Notes under the pieces: generated by a model
Told to the model about the DNA's origin: nothing
Databases searched by the model: none
Seen by the model: only the letters and a program-made list of their open reading frames with translations
Source of the DNA: a virus
Reading direction: 5' to 3' (one strand)
IMG/VR virus record: IMGVR_UViG_3300020195_000410
Span: 1 to 64,000 of that record
DNA: 64,000 bases
Program-made: the position numbers and the translations under genes
In this document: positions 25,666 to 34,557 of the stretch, piece after piece
Numbering within the stretch: the stretch's first letter is position 1
How the letters are laid out: each line of letters starts with the position of its first letter

Positions 25666-25668
25666 ACA

Positions 25669-25704
25669 AAAAGGCCCGGCAGGATCACTCCTGCCGGGCC
25701 TTTT
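25669..25704. terminator. Bidirectional intrinsic terminator
   Basis: AAAAGGCCCGGCAGGA (25669-25684), loop TCAC, and TCCTGCCGGGCCTTTT (25689-25704) form a 16-bp stem with T-runs on both strands. It serves the His-rich gene (+) and the AAA ATPase gene (-). Confidence 0.9.
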
Positions 25705-25717
25705 CTATTGAATCCGA

Positions 25718-27463
25718 TCAGTTGTTGCTGAACGGGCTATCTGGCCGTTGCCGACGCTTGGACTGCTTGACGATGATCTTTTCCAGCGTCTTCGGGTTGG
25801 CGATCTTGTTGATCAGATGGAACGCAAACTGGTCCATCAGCAAGTCGCCAGCCAACTTCATCGGATCGAGGACTTGATCACCTTCTTCGATCTCCATGCC
25901 AGCTTCTGGGCAGACCATCTTGATGTGCGTCTGCATCGAAGCCACTGCCACAGAGATGTCTTCGGGACGAATAACCATCTTGTCTTCGGAATTCCCGATG
26001 GCACTCAACTTGGCCCGTTCAACCGCTTCCTGAACGAAAGCTGCATTGGAACCTTTCAGTCCCTTGACGGCGGTAATGATTTCGGCATCAGTGCCTTCGA
26101 CGATTGCAACGCCGTCTTTGGTCTTGCCGTAGTGACGGACCAATCGCAGCATTGCTCCATCATCAGGAGCCAAAATCGGAATCACGGTGTCGATTCGACC
26201 GGGACGCAAGAACCCAGAATGAATGCCGCCGACATGATTGGTCGTCAGAACGGTCATCACTTCCAGATGCTTGCTTTCCACGCCGTCGAGCGTGTTGAGA
26301 ATCTTGTCGATCTCCGGTGTACGAGGCCCGTTCGGCATCGTGCGATCCACGTCTTCAGCGAACAGCACGCATGGTTGATAGAGCTTGGCGAAAGCCACAG
26401 CCATATCAAGGTCACGCACATCTTCGACGTACAGGAACGTCCACCCGTGTTGCACACAGATCTGAGCCAGCCGATGAGCGGTCAGAGTCTTGCCAGTGCC
26501 GTAACGGCCTTCGAGGAGAATACCACGTTTCAGAGGCACGCCGTTCTTCCGGCAGCGATCCGTGAATCGCACAGGGTTGAACAAGTTCGTCTCGATCATC
26601 CGCTCGGTGTCGGCGGCATAGACGATCTGTTGGTTGGCGTACTTCTTGAGGTCGATAAACCGTGGTGCAAAAGTTGGACTGAAGGAACTTTGACGATCAC
26701 CATCGGTGTCACGGAAATTGAGCTTCACCGCTTGTCCACGATAGATGGATTCAGAGGCGACGATCTCCCGCACACGTTTGGCGATTTCAGCCACGGTCTT
26801 TTCATGTCGGCGTTTGACGGTCGCCGTCAGATTGAAGATGGGCATCCCATTGTCTTCTTTCCAACCGGTTGCCAAATGTCCGTTGACCTTGGGAACAATG
26901 CAACGTCCCCAAGGGATTTGCAATGTCTGGCCGAAGGCGATCTCGACGCCGATCATTTGCGGCGGCGATGGGCCGAAGAAGCCCGGCGTGGGAATCAGAT
27001 TCGCCCAGCCGTACTTTTCTTTCAGAGCCTTCTGGAAGGCGACAGCACCATCCAGCGGGAAGGCGTTGACGGCCTCCTGCACGGAAACATCCGTGTTCTC
27101 TTCATCACGTTGACGGACCAATGCGTCGATGGCCTCATCATAGTCCATGTCCATCGGGATCACGAACTTGTCACCGTGGAACTCCACGTCAATTTTACGT
27201 GGTGGTTCCTTCTCTTCCGTTTTTGCTGCCGCAGTCATGCTTGTCTCCTTGATTTTGGCACGTCTTATAAGCCTAGCAAAGTCTTCTTTGGTCGGCACAG
27301 GCAAGTTCCCGCCGATCATTGTAAGGACTGGTTTTGTGGTTGTAAAGGTGACGCTGCCTTTTTCCTTGTCGCTGTCGAAAGTCAGACCCATAATTTCTGT
27401 TCCAAATTTTGGACTACAAGTCGAATCCGTCTTTTTTGTGGATGAACCCTCCGAATCCATCAT
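25718..27463 (-). CDS. AAA+ ATPase, FtsH/CDC48-type module
   Basis: A 581-residue protein (581 from ATG 27463; ATG 27391 is an alternative). Walker A GRYGTGKT is at 319-326. Walker B-like CVLFAEDVDR and the second-region motif TTNH..GFLRPGRID follow. There is no protease domain. The N-terminal 300 residues are unknown and may select substrates. Such ATPases unfold or remodel proteins. Base composition is more G/C-rich than that of the neighbours, suggesting more recent acquisition. It overlaps the MBL gene by 50 bases. Confidence 0.88.
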   Translation of the reverse strand: MMDSEGSSTKKTDSTCSPKFGTEIMGLTFDSDKEKGSVTFTTTKPVLTMIGGNLPVPTKEDFARLIRRAKIKETSMTAAAKTEEKEPPRKIDVEFHGDKFVIPMDMDYDEAIDALVRQRDEENTDVSVQEAVNAFPLDGAVAFQKALKEKYGWANLIPTPGFFGPSPPQMIGVEIAFGQTLQIPWGRCIVPKVNGHLATGWKEDNGMPIFNLTATVKRRHEKTVAEIAKRVREIVASESIYRGQAVKLNFRDTDGDRQSSFSPTFAPRFIDLKKYANQQIVYAADTERMIETNLFNPVRFTDRCRKNGVPLKRGILLEGRYGTGKTLTAHRLAQICVQHGWTFLYVEDVRDLDMAVAFAKLYQPCVLFAEDVDRTMPNGPRTPEIDKILNTLDGVESKHLEVMTVLTTNHVGGIHSGFLRPGRIDTVIPILAPDDGAMLRLVRHYGKTKDGVAIVEGTDAEIITAVKGLKGSNAAFVQEAVERAKLSAIGNSEDKMVIRPEDISVAVASMQTHIKMVCPEAGMEIEEGDQVLDPMKLAGDLLMDQFAFHLINKIANPKTLEKIIVKQSKRRQRPDSPFSNN

Positions 27464-28166
27464 CCCCCGGTTCTTGTGGCGGATTTGGCTGGTAGTGATA
27501 GAGCCACATCTTGTATTTCACATCAGCTTCTAAGGTTCTGAGATCATCGTAATGGGCATGGACCCCGCTGCGATAAGGAGCGGTCTCGCAATCTTGGAAA
27601 ATGAGGTCGGCTTTGCGGTAGAATTTTTCGATCTGCCGAGGACAAAATTGCGTGTCTGTTGTCAGGAAGGTGTTGCGAGCACCTCTCTCGATCATCAGCC
27701 CGTAGCTGTGAACGATCTCGTATCCGTTCATAACATGCACGGTTTGAACAGGATAGAACTTTGCATCTCCGAATGCAAACGAATTGTTGATTTTGATTGG
27801 AACCACATCAAAAAATGACTCCAGAGTCAGCACCAGACCTTCATGGGATTGCATCCCAGCTTTGAGACTTCCCCACAAGTCATCAATGAGTTCTTCGACA
27901 ATAAACATCTTCGGTCGTGGACATTCTGGGTCGAAGTAAGTGCAGAACCCCAGCCATTCCAAGCCGCCAATGTGGTCGGCATGGAGATGCGATATGTAAA
28001 CAGCGTTGATGTTCTTGTGTGTCAGTCCGAGTTCTCTGAGAGAAAATCTTGCGTCTCCGCCGCAGTCAATCAATAGACGTTGATCTCCCGCCGTGACGAC
28101 CATGTTGGACTGCCAGTAATCTTGTGTGGTGAATGCACTTCCCACGCCTGCGAATTGAATGTTCAT
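27414..28166 (-). CDS. Metallo-beta-lactamase-fold hydrolase (RNase Z-like group)
   Basis: A 250-residue protein with GGAGGAAAAC before the ATG. It has HLHADH (H60, H62, D64, H65) plus downstream His (VHVMN, HAHYDD) and LTTDTQF, giving a two-metal site. The overall order resembles RNase Z/phosphodiesterase-type enzymes. It could process tRNA 3' ends, fitting the large tRNA array, but the long exosite arm of true RNase Z is not seen. Substrate uncertain. Confidence 0.8.
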   Translation of the reverse strand: MNIQFAGVGSAFTTQDYWQSNMVVTAGDQRLLIDCGGDARFSLRELGLTHKNINAVYISHLHADHIGGLEWLGFCTYFDPECPRPKMFIVEELIDDLWGSLKAGMQSHEGLVLTLESFFDVVPIKINNSFAFGDAKFYPVQTVHVMNGYEIVHSYGLMIERGARNTFLTTDTQFCPRQIEKFYRKADLIFQDCETAPYRSGVHAHYDDLRTLEADVKYKMWLYHYQPNPPQEPGDDGFGGFIHKKDGFDL

Positions 28167-28274
28167 GTTTTCCTCCGAACCACTTTATGGCACATCTTGT
28201 GCCAAATAGAATTACCTGAAAAACGCACAGTCCGATGTCGTCAGACTGACTTCGCAGACATCAATTTGACCAGC

Positions 28275-28281
28275 ATAAATA
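28275..28281 (+). promoter_or_regulatory. Late-type box ATAAATA upstream of the radical SAM gene
   Basis: ATAAATA (28275-28281) lies 4 bases before the ATG at 28286. If used as a -10 element the message would be nearly leaderless, so this assignment is tentative. TTGACC just upstream is also present. Confidence 0.3.
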
Positions 28282-28285
28282 AAGC

Positions 28286-29098
28286 ATGGAACATTTGGTA
28301 GATCATTTGCGAAAGAAATCCGTCCACATCGTCATCACGAACGTCTGCAATTTATCTTGCGGCGGATGCACGCAACACTGCGGATTGTTCTCGAAAGAAA
28401 AATTATTCTTCATCACCAAGGAGCAATTTCTCATCAATGTCAATGTGGCCTCAAAAATGAATAAATTGGTTCATTTGTTTGGAGGTGAAGCGTGTTTGCA
28501 TCCAGACATTGAAGACTTTTTATCTGTGTCTTGCGAATATCCAGATCATACATTTTTTCTATGGACTAATGGACGATACAAAAATCACACAGATGAAATC
28601 GTAAAAACTCGTAACATAGGAATCAGTTATAAACACACTGTATACAAAAATGTGATCATACAAGTTGACTACCCAAAAGAAGGCAGAAGATTTATTCCAA
28701 CTCTGGTCGCTCCACAAGATGTTTATCCACTTCCTGAGAAAGAACAGTATTTCACACAATATGCTTACAATAACTGTCCACAATGGAAGTCTTGTCAAAT
28801 TTTGTTCTATGACCATTATGCGTATGCTTGTGAGTGTGCTGGATCATTCGACAAGATCGCCAACTTCAATAATGGCTGGGAAATTAAAGAAAATTTCCTA
28901 GACGAACTAACAGATAAGGATGTGATCAAACAATTGACCAACTTCTGTTATCGGTGTGCCTTATGCTTGCCGAAAGACATTCGGGACAACTTTGTCCAGA
29001 AAACTGAAGATCCGCCATTGTATTCGCTGACCAACCTCGAACTCTTGCCAAAGCACAAAATTGTCGGAAACCCACAGGGCACAACGAAATTTTTGTAG
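28286..29098 (+). CDS. Radical SAM protein with C-terminal cysteine cluster (SPASM-like)
   Basis: A 270-residue protein. CNLSCGGC (C21, C25, C28) is the radical SAM iron-sulfur motif; FGGEACLHPDIEDF is the usual second motif. The C-terminal half has CPQWKSC, CECAGS and CYRCALCLP, like an auxiliary cluster domain. Enzymes of this kind modify peptides, sugars or cofactors. No precursor peptide gene is obvious nearby. An RNA ligase follows after a short gap. Confidence 0.85.
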   Translation: MEHLVDHLRKKSVHIVITNVCNLSCGGCTQHCGLFSKEKLFFITKEQFLINVNVASKMNKLVHLFGGEACLHPDIEDFLSVSCEYPDHTFFLWTNGRYKNHTDEIVKTRNIGISYKHTVYKNVIIQVDYPKEGRRFIPTLVAPQDVYPLPEKEQYFTQYAYNNCPQWKSCQILFYDHYAYACECAGSFDKIANFNNGWEIKENFLDELTDKDVIKQLTNFCYRCALCLPKDIRDNFVQKTEDPPLYSLTNLELLPKHKIVGNPQGTTKFL

Positions 29099-29174
29099 CG
29101 AACCTGTCTGCGAAAAATGTGTCTTCCCCATAGATACCAATTCTGATAATCTGATTTCCGTCAAGGAAGACACA

Positions 29175-29819
29175 ATGAAAACCTATTTAGAAATCCCCGG
29201 CCCAGCCGGTGGACACCACAAACCATGTTATGCTTTCGTCAAATACGACGGGAGCAATATGCGTTTTGAATGGAGCCGTAAGCGTGGCTGGTACAAGTTC
29301 GGCACACGCAAAACAATGATCGACGAGAACACTCCAATTTTTGGAACGGCGATCCCGATGTTCCTCCAGAAATACGGGGACGATCTGGCCAAAGTGTTCA
29401 AGACAGAAAAGCACTTTCACGGTGTTCAGAATGTCGTTGTGTTCGCAGAATGGTACGGGAAGCTCTCCTTTGCCGGACAGCACTACCCATGGGACACAGA
29501 TTATGATATCGTATTGTTCGATGTCAATCCCATGAAAAAGGGAATGCTGGGTCCAAAACAATTTTTGGACATGTTTGGTCATTTGAATGTTGCCGAACTT
29601 GTTTACACCGGAAACTTTGGCGACTGGCTAGTCGAATCAGTTCGTAAAGAAACAATCGACATCACATCCAAATACAAAGTTCAGGTCGATTTCCCCGAAG
29701 GCGTTATCTGCAAAGGTGGAACTGGGCACGACCTTTGGATGTGCAAAATCAAAACCGAGCGTTACAAAGAAGCTTTGAAGGCTCTGTATGAAGGCAATTG
29801 GGAAAAACACTGGGAGTAA
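29175..29819 (+). CDS. RNA ligase-type nucleotidyltransferase
   Basis: A 214-residue protein from ATG 29175 (AAGGAAG upstream). The adenylation motif KYDGS is at 23-27 (Lys23 is the nucleophile); FAEWYGK is motif III-like; PEGVICKGG and MCKIKT are motifs IV and V. It is a core nucleotidyltransferase domain without an added C-terminal domain, like minimal RNA ligases. T4 uses RNA ligases to repair tRNA cut by host anticodon nucleases. With the tRNA-rich island at 50-58 kb, a tRNA repair role is plausible but unproved. No polynucleotide kinase is seen in the window. Confidence 0.82.
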   Translation: MKTYLEIPGPAGGHHKPCYAFVKYDGSNMRFEWSRKRGWYKFGTRKTMIDENTPIFGTAIPMFLQKYGDDLAKVFKTEKHFHGVQNVVVFAEWYGKLSFAGQHYPWDTDYDIVLFDVNPMKKGMLGPKQFLDMFGHLNVAELVYTGNFGDWLVESVRKETIDITSKYKVQVDFPEGVICKGGTGHDLWMCKIKTERYKEALKALYEGNWEKHWE

Positions 29820-29821
29820 CT

Positions 29822-30148
29822 ATGAAATGTTTCGGATGCAGTGCAGAGAAGGATATGGCTGTTTTGGAGCCGTACCCTTATCCAGAAGATGAAAGACTGT
29901 GCGAAGGCCCAATCGAACCACTGTTCGTCTTAGAGGTTCAGCCTGACGGTGATGGAGAATGGAAAGTGGCTGTTGTTTGCCACGAGTGTTTCAAGAAGCT
30001 TGACCCAGATATGTGGATCGGCGAACGCTGCTGGATCAACATCAATCCTGTGATCCCATTTGATAAGTTGCCGCTGAATGACCTTCCTCTTGAAACAGAT
30101 GAAGATGCTGCGGCCAAGTGGAATCCAGAGAGCTACGTGCTTCCCTAA
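29822..30148 (+). CDS. Small zinc-binding protein, 108 aa
   Basis: Start at ATG 29822 with GGGAG upstream, 2 bases after the ligase stop. MKCFGCSAEKD and CHECFKK form a probable CxxC/CxxC zinc site. The C-terminal part is Pro-rich (FDKLPLNDLPLE). Function unknown; probably co-expressed with the RNA ligase. Confidence 0.65.
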   Translation: MKCFGCSAEKDMAVLEPYPYPEDERLCEGPIEPLFVLEVQPDGDGEWKVAVVCHECFKKLDPDMWIGERCWININPVIPFDKLPLNDLPLETDEDAAAKWNPESYVLP

Positions 30149-30582
30149 GAGTATTCTTTCAGCTTCTCTTCGAGATTGATTGCAACTTCTTTTAATTGAC
30201 TCAGAATCAATTCTTGATCAAGCCCCACTCTCTGCAAAGCTATGAAATAGTCAGATTCAATCGACTCAATTGTGAGCCAGTTGATTCTGAACTCGCTTCC
30301 GTCTTTTTTGTAATTGACGGTGCCTCCTTCAAACTTCATGTTTGCCTTGAGATTCACCTTAAGTCTATCTAAGGTTTCTCGGCAACTGCTCGGCCCCTGC
30401 AATATTCTGGGCGTCTTCCCGATCACTTCTTCACTAGAATATCCGGTAAGATCTTGCCAATTCTTATTAACATAAAGAATGTGCGGACCCGGAAAATCTA
30501 ACATTTTATCTGTGACAACAACACAGACATCTGGGTTGGCTATTTCAATCAACTCAAGGATTTTTATCAGTCTTTGTTCCAT
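30145..30582 (-). CDS. PAS-domain protein, LOV-like but lacking the photoactive Cys
   Basis: A 145-residue protein from ATG 30582. One PAS fold: VCVVVTDKMLDFPGPHILYVNKNW, LTGYSSEEVIGKTPRILQGP, then FEGGTVNYKKDGSEFRINWLTI. It is closest in wording to PAS_9/LOV sequences. LOV photosensors have NCRFLQ; here TPRILQ replaces it, so covalent flavin photochemistry is not expected. There is no output domain, only a short C-terminal coiled coil. It may bind a ligand or a host histidine kinase. Confidence 0.8.
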   Translation of the reverse strand: MEQRLIKILELIEIANPDVCVVVTDKMLDFPGPHILYVNKNWQDLTGYSSEEVIGKTPRILQGPSSCRETLDRLKVNLKANMKFEGGTVNYKKDGSEFRINWLTIESIESDYFIALQRVGLDQELILSQLKEVAINLEEKLKEYS

Positions 30583-30625
30583 ACTCTTATATATCTCTCT
30601 AAATAGGAATAGAAAGGAAGAGCAA

Positions 30626-31273
30626 ATGCTAACACACAAAATTTCATATGATACAGAGCGGTTTGATTTCAAACGACTTGTACAAGACCACTATGGGGTA
30701 GAAGATCTAACTCAGTTAGACAAATGGCTCAATGAAGAAGTCCCATTCTTTGAGGACAAAACATTCGACCAAAGCACTGGCATCCACAAACACTTCTATA
30801 AGATCTACGACGATGACAAATTCTTGTCTGTTTACAGATCATTCTTGAAAGAAGTGATTCAACCGGGATATGGAGAGCCACTGGTCTATCAGGCCAAGCC
30901 GACATTCAGAGTTCATTTGCCAAACAACGTCGCTGTTGGTGAATGGCACAAAGATGGTGATTACAATCATCAACGATCTGAGGTCAACTACTGGATGCCA
31001 TTCACAAAGGCGTTCGGCAACAATAGCATCTGGATTGAATCAGAAGAAGATAAGGGAGATTACCAGCCATACGATGTTGAGTGTGGCGAGGTGCTGATCT
31101 TCAATGGTGCTTTCTTGAAGCACGGCAACAAACCAAACGATACCGGAGTGTGTCGAGTGAGTGTTGACTTCAGAATCATCCCGTATTCTCAGTATCAGGC
31201 TCTTCAGGCCCAATCATCTCACTTGAAGCTAAAGTTTGAAATTGGCGGTTACTACAATTTGCTAGAGGTATAA
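30626..31273 (+). CDS. Fe(II)/2-oxoglutarate-type oxygenase, StrG/phytanoyl-like
   Basis: A 215-residue protein from ATG 30626 (AGGAAGAG upstream, TAAATA box at 30600-30605). WHKDGDYNH supplies the H-x-D pair and FLKHGNKPND the distal His of the iron site; CRVSVDFRIIP provides the Arg. The HQRSEVNYWMPF segment resembles StrG-like hydroxylases. It may hydroxylate a sugar or small molecule. Its stop codon overlaps the start of the next gene by one base, so the two may act on one pathway. Confidence 0.78.
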   Translation: MLTHKISYDTERFDFKRLVQDHYGVEDLTQLDKWLNEEVPFFEDKTFDQSTGIHKHFYKIYDDDKFLSVYRSFLKEVIQPGYGEPLVYQAKPTFRVHLPNNVAVGEWHKDGDYNHQRSEVNYWMPFTKAFGNNSIWIESEEDKGDYQPYDVECGEVLIFNGAFLKHGNKPNDTGVCRVSVDFRIIPYSQYQALQAQSSHLKLKFEIGGYYNLLEV

Positions 31274-32082
31274 TGTCGCCATCTGTTTTGTACACAATAG
31301 CTTCTTGGAGCGGATCAAGATCTGGTGTAAATTTCGACGACACCTATCTTGAGAAACACATCGAGCAACTCAAGAAAGTCAAATGCAATCTGACACAGAT
31401 CTCGATTGGCAATCCAGAAAATCCTTCTAAAAGAGCCGAGTTTGAAGAGTACCTCGAATCTCTAACAGATGTGAATGGCGTGCCTGTTGTAGTTCATGAT
31501 ATGCCAAATATTGGCAGGTCATACGGACAATGGGCACGCATTTATGAAGAGTATAGAACAAAATTCGACTACTACATTTTCATAGAAGATGACTACCAGC
31601 CAGTGTTGGACAATTTCGATTCAACACTAATCAAAATGTATCAAGAAAAAGATTGCGGGTTTTTGTGCGGCATGATCCTGAATAAAACAGGTCGTTATGG
31701 AATTCGATGCCAAGAAGAGCACGCCGGAGTAACAAATGGCATTGCTTCTTCTGATGCACTAGAAGAAGTCAGAGAACGCTTTTGCTGTCTGCCGCATGAC
31801 ATGGGCGAATACAACAATGGCCAGATTTTGTTCTCCAAGGGGTTTCTTGATGTTGGCTTAACCCTTGGAGAATACATTGACACTGGAGAGTACAGATGTT
31901 TGTACTACCAACACGATGAGTCAATCAGAATATATGGGCCTAACAAGGACGCCAAAGACATCTTCTCTCCCAAACAAGTTGTCGGGAGAGAAGACCAATT
32001 CGATTACGTCCATTACAAAGAATCAGACAGACCAAAAACATCAAGAAAGGTTGGCAAATCAAGAGTCATTGGCAGACGTTAA
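31273..32082 (+). CDS. Glycosyltransferase-like protein (GT-A type), 269 aa
   Basis: YYIFIEDDYQPVLDNFD is a DxD-like EDD metal site after a Rossmann-like start (VLYTIASWSGSRSGV). Also GFLCGMIL and a C-terminal basic tail (RKVGKSRVIGRR). Likely transfers a sugar. The one-base overlap with the oxygenase gene and the cupin gene that follows on the other strand suggest a surface-decoration set. Confidence 0.65.
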   Translation: MSPSVLYTIASWSGSRSGVNFDDTYLEKHIEQLKKVKCNLTQISIGNPENPSKRAEFEEYLESLTDVNGVPVVVHDMPNIGRSYGQWARIYEEYRTKFDYYIFIEDDYQPVLDNFDSTLIKMYQEKDCGFLCGMILNKTGRYGIRCQEEHAGVTNGIASSDALEEVRERFCCLPHDMGEYNNGQILFSKGFLDVGLTLGEYIDTGEYRCLYYQHDESIRIYGPNKDAKDIFSPKQVVGREDQFDYVHYKESDRPKTSRKVGKSRVIGRR

Positions 32083-32682
32083 TGTCCATGTACGTTGATC
32101 TGTGATCACAGTGCCATTGATGACTCTTCCGCTGGTGCCATCAGTTGACATCATGTATTCAGGTCTGCTCATCATATAGTTGTTGAGAAGCACCAAAAAT
32201 TCATCCATGTGTTCACGCAGTTCGTCCGGCTGCATCTTGTCGAGATCCTTGCCTTTCGTGGTCCGCACATTGGCATGAGCGTTTTCCCACGGATCTCCAT
32301 TGACCATAATCGTGTAGGTTCGCTCCAGAGGCTGGACGGTGTGCCATGTGCGACGGTCAACAATCTCATAAGTTGAGTACGGTCGCACAATCTCTCTGAA
32401 GTGAAAGACAGGCTCTGATTGGAGATCTTGCGAGAAGCCAATTCGATGGACGTAAGACCCTTTGAGCATCAGGAATGCTCCGGGCCACGGATGAGGATGA
32501 GCAAATGACTCTTCCGTCGAGCATGGATCAAAAGCGTGCAAGCAAACTCGGAAATCTCCAAATTTGCGAAACACACGATAGGTCCACGGCTTTCGACGAT
32601 TGACGATCAAGCTGTCCCAATCGTCGCCACGATTGAGACTAGCGAAAATTTCCGGGATCAATTTTTGTAATGTTTCGATCAT
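32059..32682 (-). CDS. Cupin-type protein, 207 aa
   Basis: Start ATG 32682 (GAGG upstream), overlapping the nuclease stop as ATGA. A cupin core has CLHAFDP, AHPHPWPGAFLMLKGSYVHRIG, YEIVDRRTWHTVQPLERTYTIMVNG; the His residues could bind metal. A related smaller cupin-like gene is at 48241. Enzymatic or binding role unknown. Confidence 0.7.
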   Translation of the reverse strand: MIETLQKLIPEIFASLNRGDDWDSLIVNRRKPWTYRVFRKFGDFRVCLHAFDPCSTEESFAHPHPWPGAFLMLKGSYVHRIGFSQDLQSEPVFHFREIVRPYSTYEIVDRRTWHTVQPLERTYTIMVNGDPWENAHANVRTTKGKDLDKMQPDELREHMDEFLVLLNNYMMSRPEYMMSTDGTSGRVINGTVITDQRTWTLTSANDS

Positions 32683-33242
32683 TTTGCTGCCTCGTACCAG
32701 AAGCCCTTGTCGGTGATTGCAAGGAGTTTCTCCAAGCAAATCAGAACCCATTCACCGTAAATTATACGGCATGGGAACTCTTTATCAAGGTCTACGCCAG
32801 CCAGATCTGTTAGCTTTATGCCAGCCACCCACGGCTTACGGTTTCGCTTCCAACAAAGAAGAGGCTTACGTTTGGTGAACTCTGCGTCACGACTGACCTG
32901 ATCAATGAACTTGTCGAGTTGTGTTAGCTGGCCATCGACAATGTTCCAAGCATCCATGTCATCTTCATATCCGCCCTTGCATTCGATGATCCACTTGAAG
33001 AACTCAGGCACACAAATGTCGCCAGATAAAGCCTTCTTGGCATGATCTGGAAGATTCACTTGTTTGTCACGACTTCCAGACCCTAGTGCTCGACTGAACG
33101 CTTCTCCAAAGTGACCTTCCAGAAGTTTGCAAAGATGCAACTCCGTTCTATCGCCTTTGGACTTGCCATCAACTTTTTTCTTCTTTTTCTTACTGTTTTG
33201 AGACAGATCATCTACTTGCATATCATCTTCAAAGTCATCCAT
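32679..33242 (-). CDS. PD-(D/E)XK nuclease, Holliday-junction-resolvase-like
   Basis: A 187-residue protein. After an acidic and poly-Lys N-terminus, KGDRTELHLCKLLEGHFGEAFSRALGSGSRD, GDICVPEF and WIIECKGG give the E...GD...ExK arrangement of archaeal-type resolvases and related nucleases. It could resolve branched phage DNA before packaging, the role of T4 gp49. The call is from motif order only. Confidence 0.65.
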   Translation of the reverse strand: MDDFEDDMQVDDLSQNSKKKKKKVDGKSKGDRTELHLCKLLEGHFGEAFSRALGSGSRDKQVNLPDHAKKALSGDICVPEFFKWIIECKGGYEDDMDAWNIVDGQLTQLDKFIDQVSRDAEFTKRKPLLCWKRNRKPWVAGIKLTDLAGVDLDKEFPCRIIYGEWVLICLEKLLAITDKGFWYEAAK

Positions 33243-33250
33243 ATTCCTCC

Positions 33251-34474
33251 TTAGTCAACCAAATGCAGTGTTCCCTGCAAATCAGCTTTTGTACCCTGTA
33301 ATGATTCAATGGCACTTTGGTATAAGTGTGATTGAATCGTGCCTTCGAGACAAGAATTTGTCGCTGTTGTTTTAATGTTTTGAACAAGTTTGATGATTTC
33401 ATCACACAAAACTTCATGCTCTGTTCCGCCATGATCATAGTCCATGTTGAATGGTTCATCATAACGATCTGTTTGATCTTTGCGTTGTTTGTGATGAGGC
33501 TTCGGCGGCAAATTAGGAGCTATGATGAGAGCATTTTGCGGTTTCAACTCTTCATCTTGAAGCATTTCTGTAACAACAGAAATTTTAGATTTTGGAGCCT
33601 GCATGTGGAAGAATTCATCTTCATCCCAGTTCTTGCCAGTATTCTTGACTTCCATCTCGAATCTGTAGAACTGTCCTTGATGGCCAATACTTGGATTCGT
33701 GTCATCAACATGCAGCACCCAAACTTCGCTCGGAGGAATCTCAATCAACTTCTGATCTTTGACCAGAGCCTTCACTCCTTCGGCACAAGCTCCCATTGCA
33801 CGATACCAAATATCTGGCGATGAGAAGAAAAAGACCTGACCAAGACTGTCTCTTAGATCAGCCAACCACAACGGTCGTTGATCATTCCTGAACAAGAACA
33901 GGTTCCTTTGAGAGTCGTCTTCACGCTCTCCAAGAGCGACAGCCATAGCACCTTCTGTAATCGTGGCCCAAACATCCTTGATGCCGCCCAAGCGATGAGA
34001 GATGCGATCTGGAATCTCTTCCAGTTCCATCTTGTCTTCCATCCCCTTCTCAAAAATCCTCAAGATCACTTCCGAATCAGTTTCGGAGAAACATTGATAC
34101 TTCTTGCTCAGGAATGTGGCTTCATCAATTGTGCCATTGTGGACCATGCCAATTCGCTTGTCTAAACTCACGAATGGATGGTTGTTGCTGTTTGTGCTGG
34201 CGTGGCCATTGCCTTTAGACGTGGCTCTAGCATGGGCCAAAAGCAGATTGATCTTTGGCCGACGAATCTTTTTCCAAAATTCTTTCTTAATAAACTCACT
34301 CGATTTGATCGGTTCTTTGTGATAGAAGACTCGACCATTCTTGCCAGCTTCTGTAGCCCAAACACCGCTTGCGTCGGTTCCCCTGAATTCAAGGAAATCG
34401 AACAAGTTGGTCATGATTTCATGAGTTGCTTTCGGTTTTTTAGACAAACCGATAAAACCTGCAATGCCGCACAT
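33251..34474 (-). CDS. Class II glutamine amidotransferase domain protein
   Basis: A 407-residue protein starting MCGIAGFIG; after Met removal Cys2 is the Ntn nucleophile. RGTDASG, HARATSKG, NNHPF and MVHNGTI follow the GlmS/PurF amidotransferase pattern. Residues beyond about 250 do not match a sugar isomerase or phosphoribosyl domain, so the ammonia acceptor is unknown. Similar single-domain proteins are common in large phages. The C-terminus is helical. Confidence 0.85.
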   Translation of the reverse strand: MCGIAGFIGLSKKPKATHEIMTNLFDFLEFRGTDASGVWATEAGKNGRVFYHKEPIKSSEFIKKEFWKKIRRPKINLLLAHARATSKGNGHASTNSNNHPFVSLDKRIGMVHNGTIDEATFLSKKYQCFSETDSEVILRIFEKGMEDKMELEEIPDRISHRLGGIKDVWATITEGAMAVALGEREDDSQRNLFLFRNDQRPLWLADLRDSLGQVFFFSSPDIWYRAMGACAEGVKALVKDQKLIEIPPSEVWVLHVDDTNPSIGHQGQFYRFEMEVKNTGKNWDEDEFFHMQAPKSKISVVTEMLQDEELKPQNALIIAPNLPPKPHHKQRKDQTDRYDEPFNMDYDHGGTEHEVLCDEIIKLVQNIKTTATNSCLEGTIQSHLYQSAIESLQGTKADLQGTLHLVD

Positions 34475-34557
34475 ATATGATTACTCCACTCCTACATTAT
34501 AACAGTAAGACAAATTATGATCAAGGTCTCCTAAATACAGCAAACAGAGGTATTCGC

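Noticed and set aside
25748-27445. A 565-codon open frame antisense to the AAA ATPase gene
   Set aside because: It mirrors the coding sequence of a clear ATPase, has His/Asp-heavy codon-shadow composition and no known motif. A long antisense frame is expected in this G/C-richer gene.
27414-28166. Calling the MBL protein a definite tRNA 3' processing RNase Z
   Set aside because: Metal ligands fit, but the exosite arm typical of RNase Z was not recognised; other phosphodiesterases share the motif.
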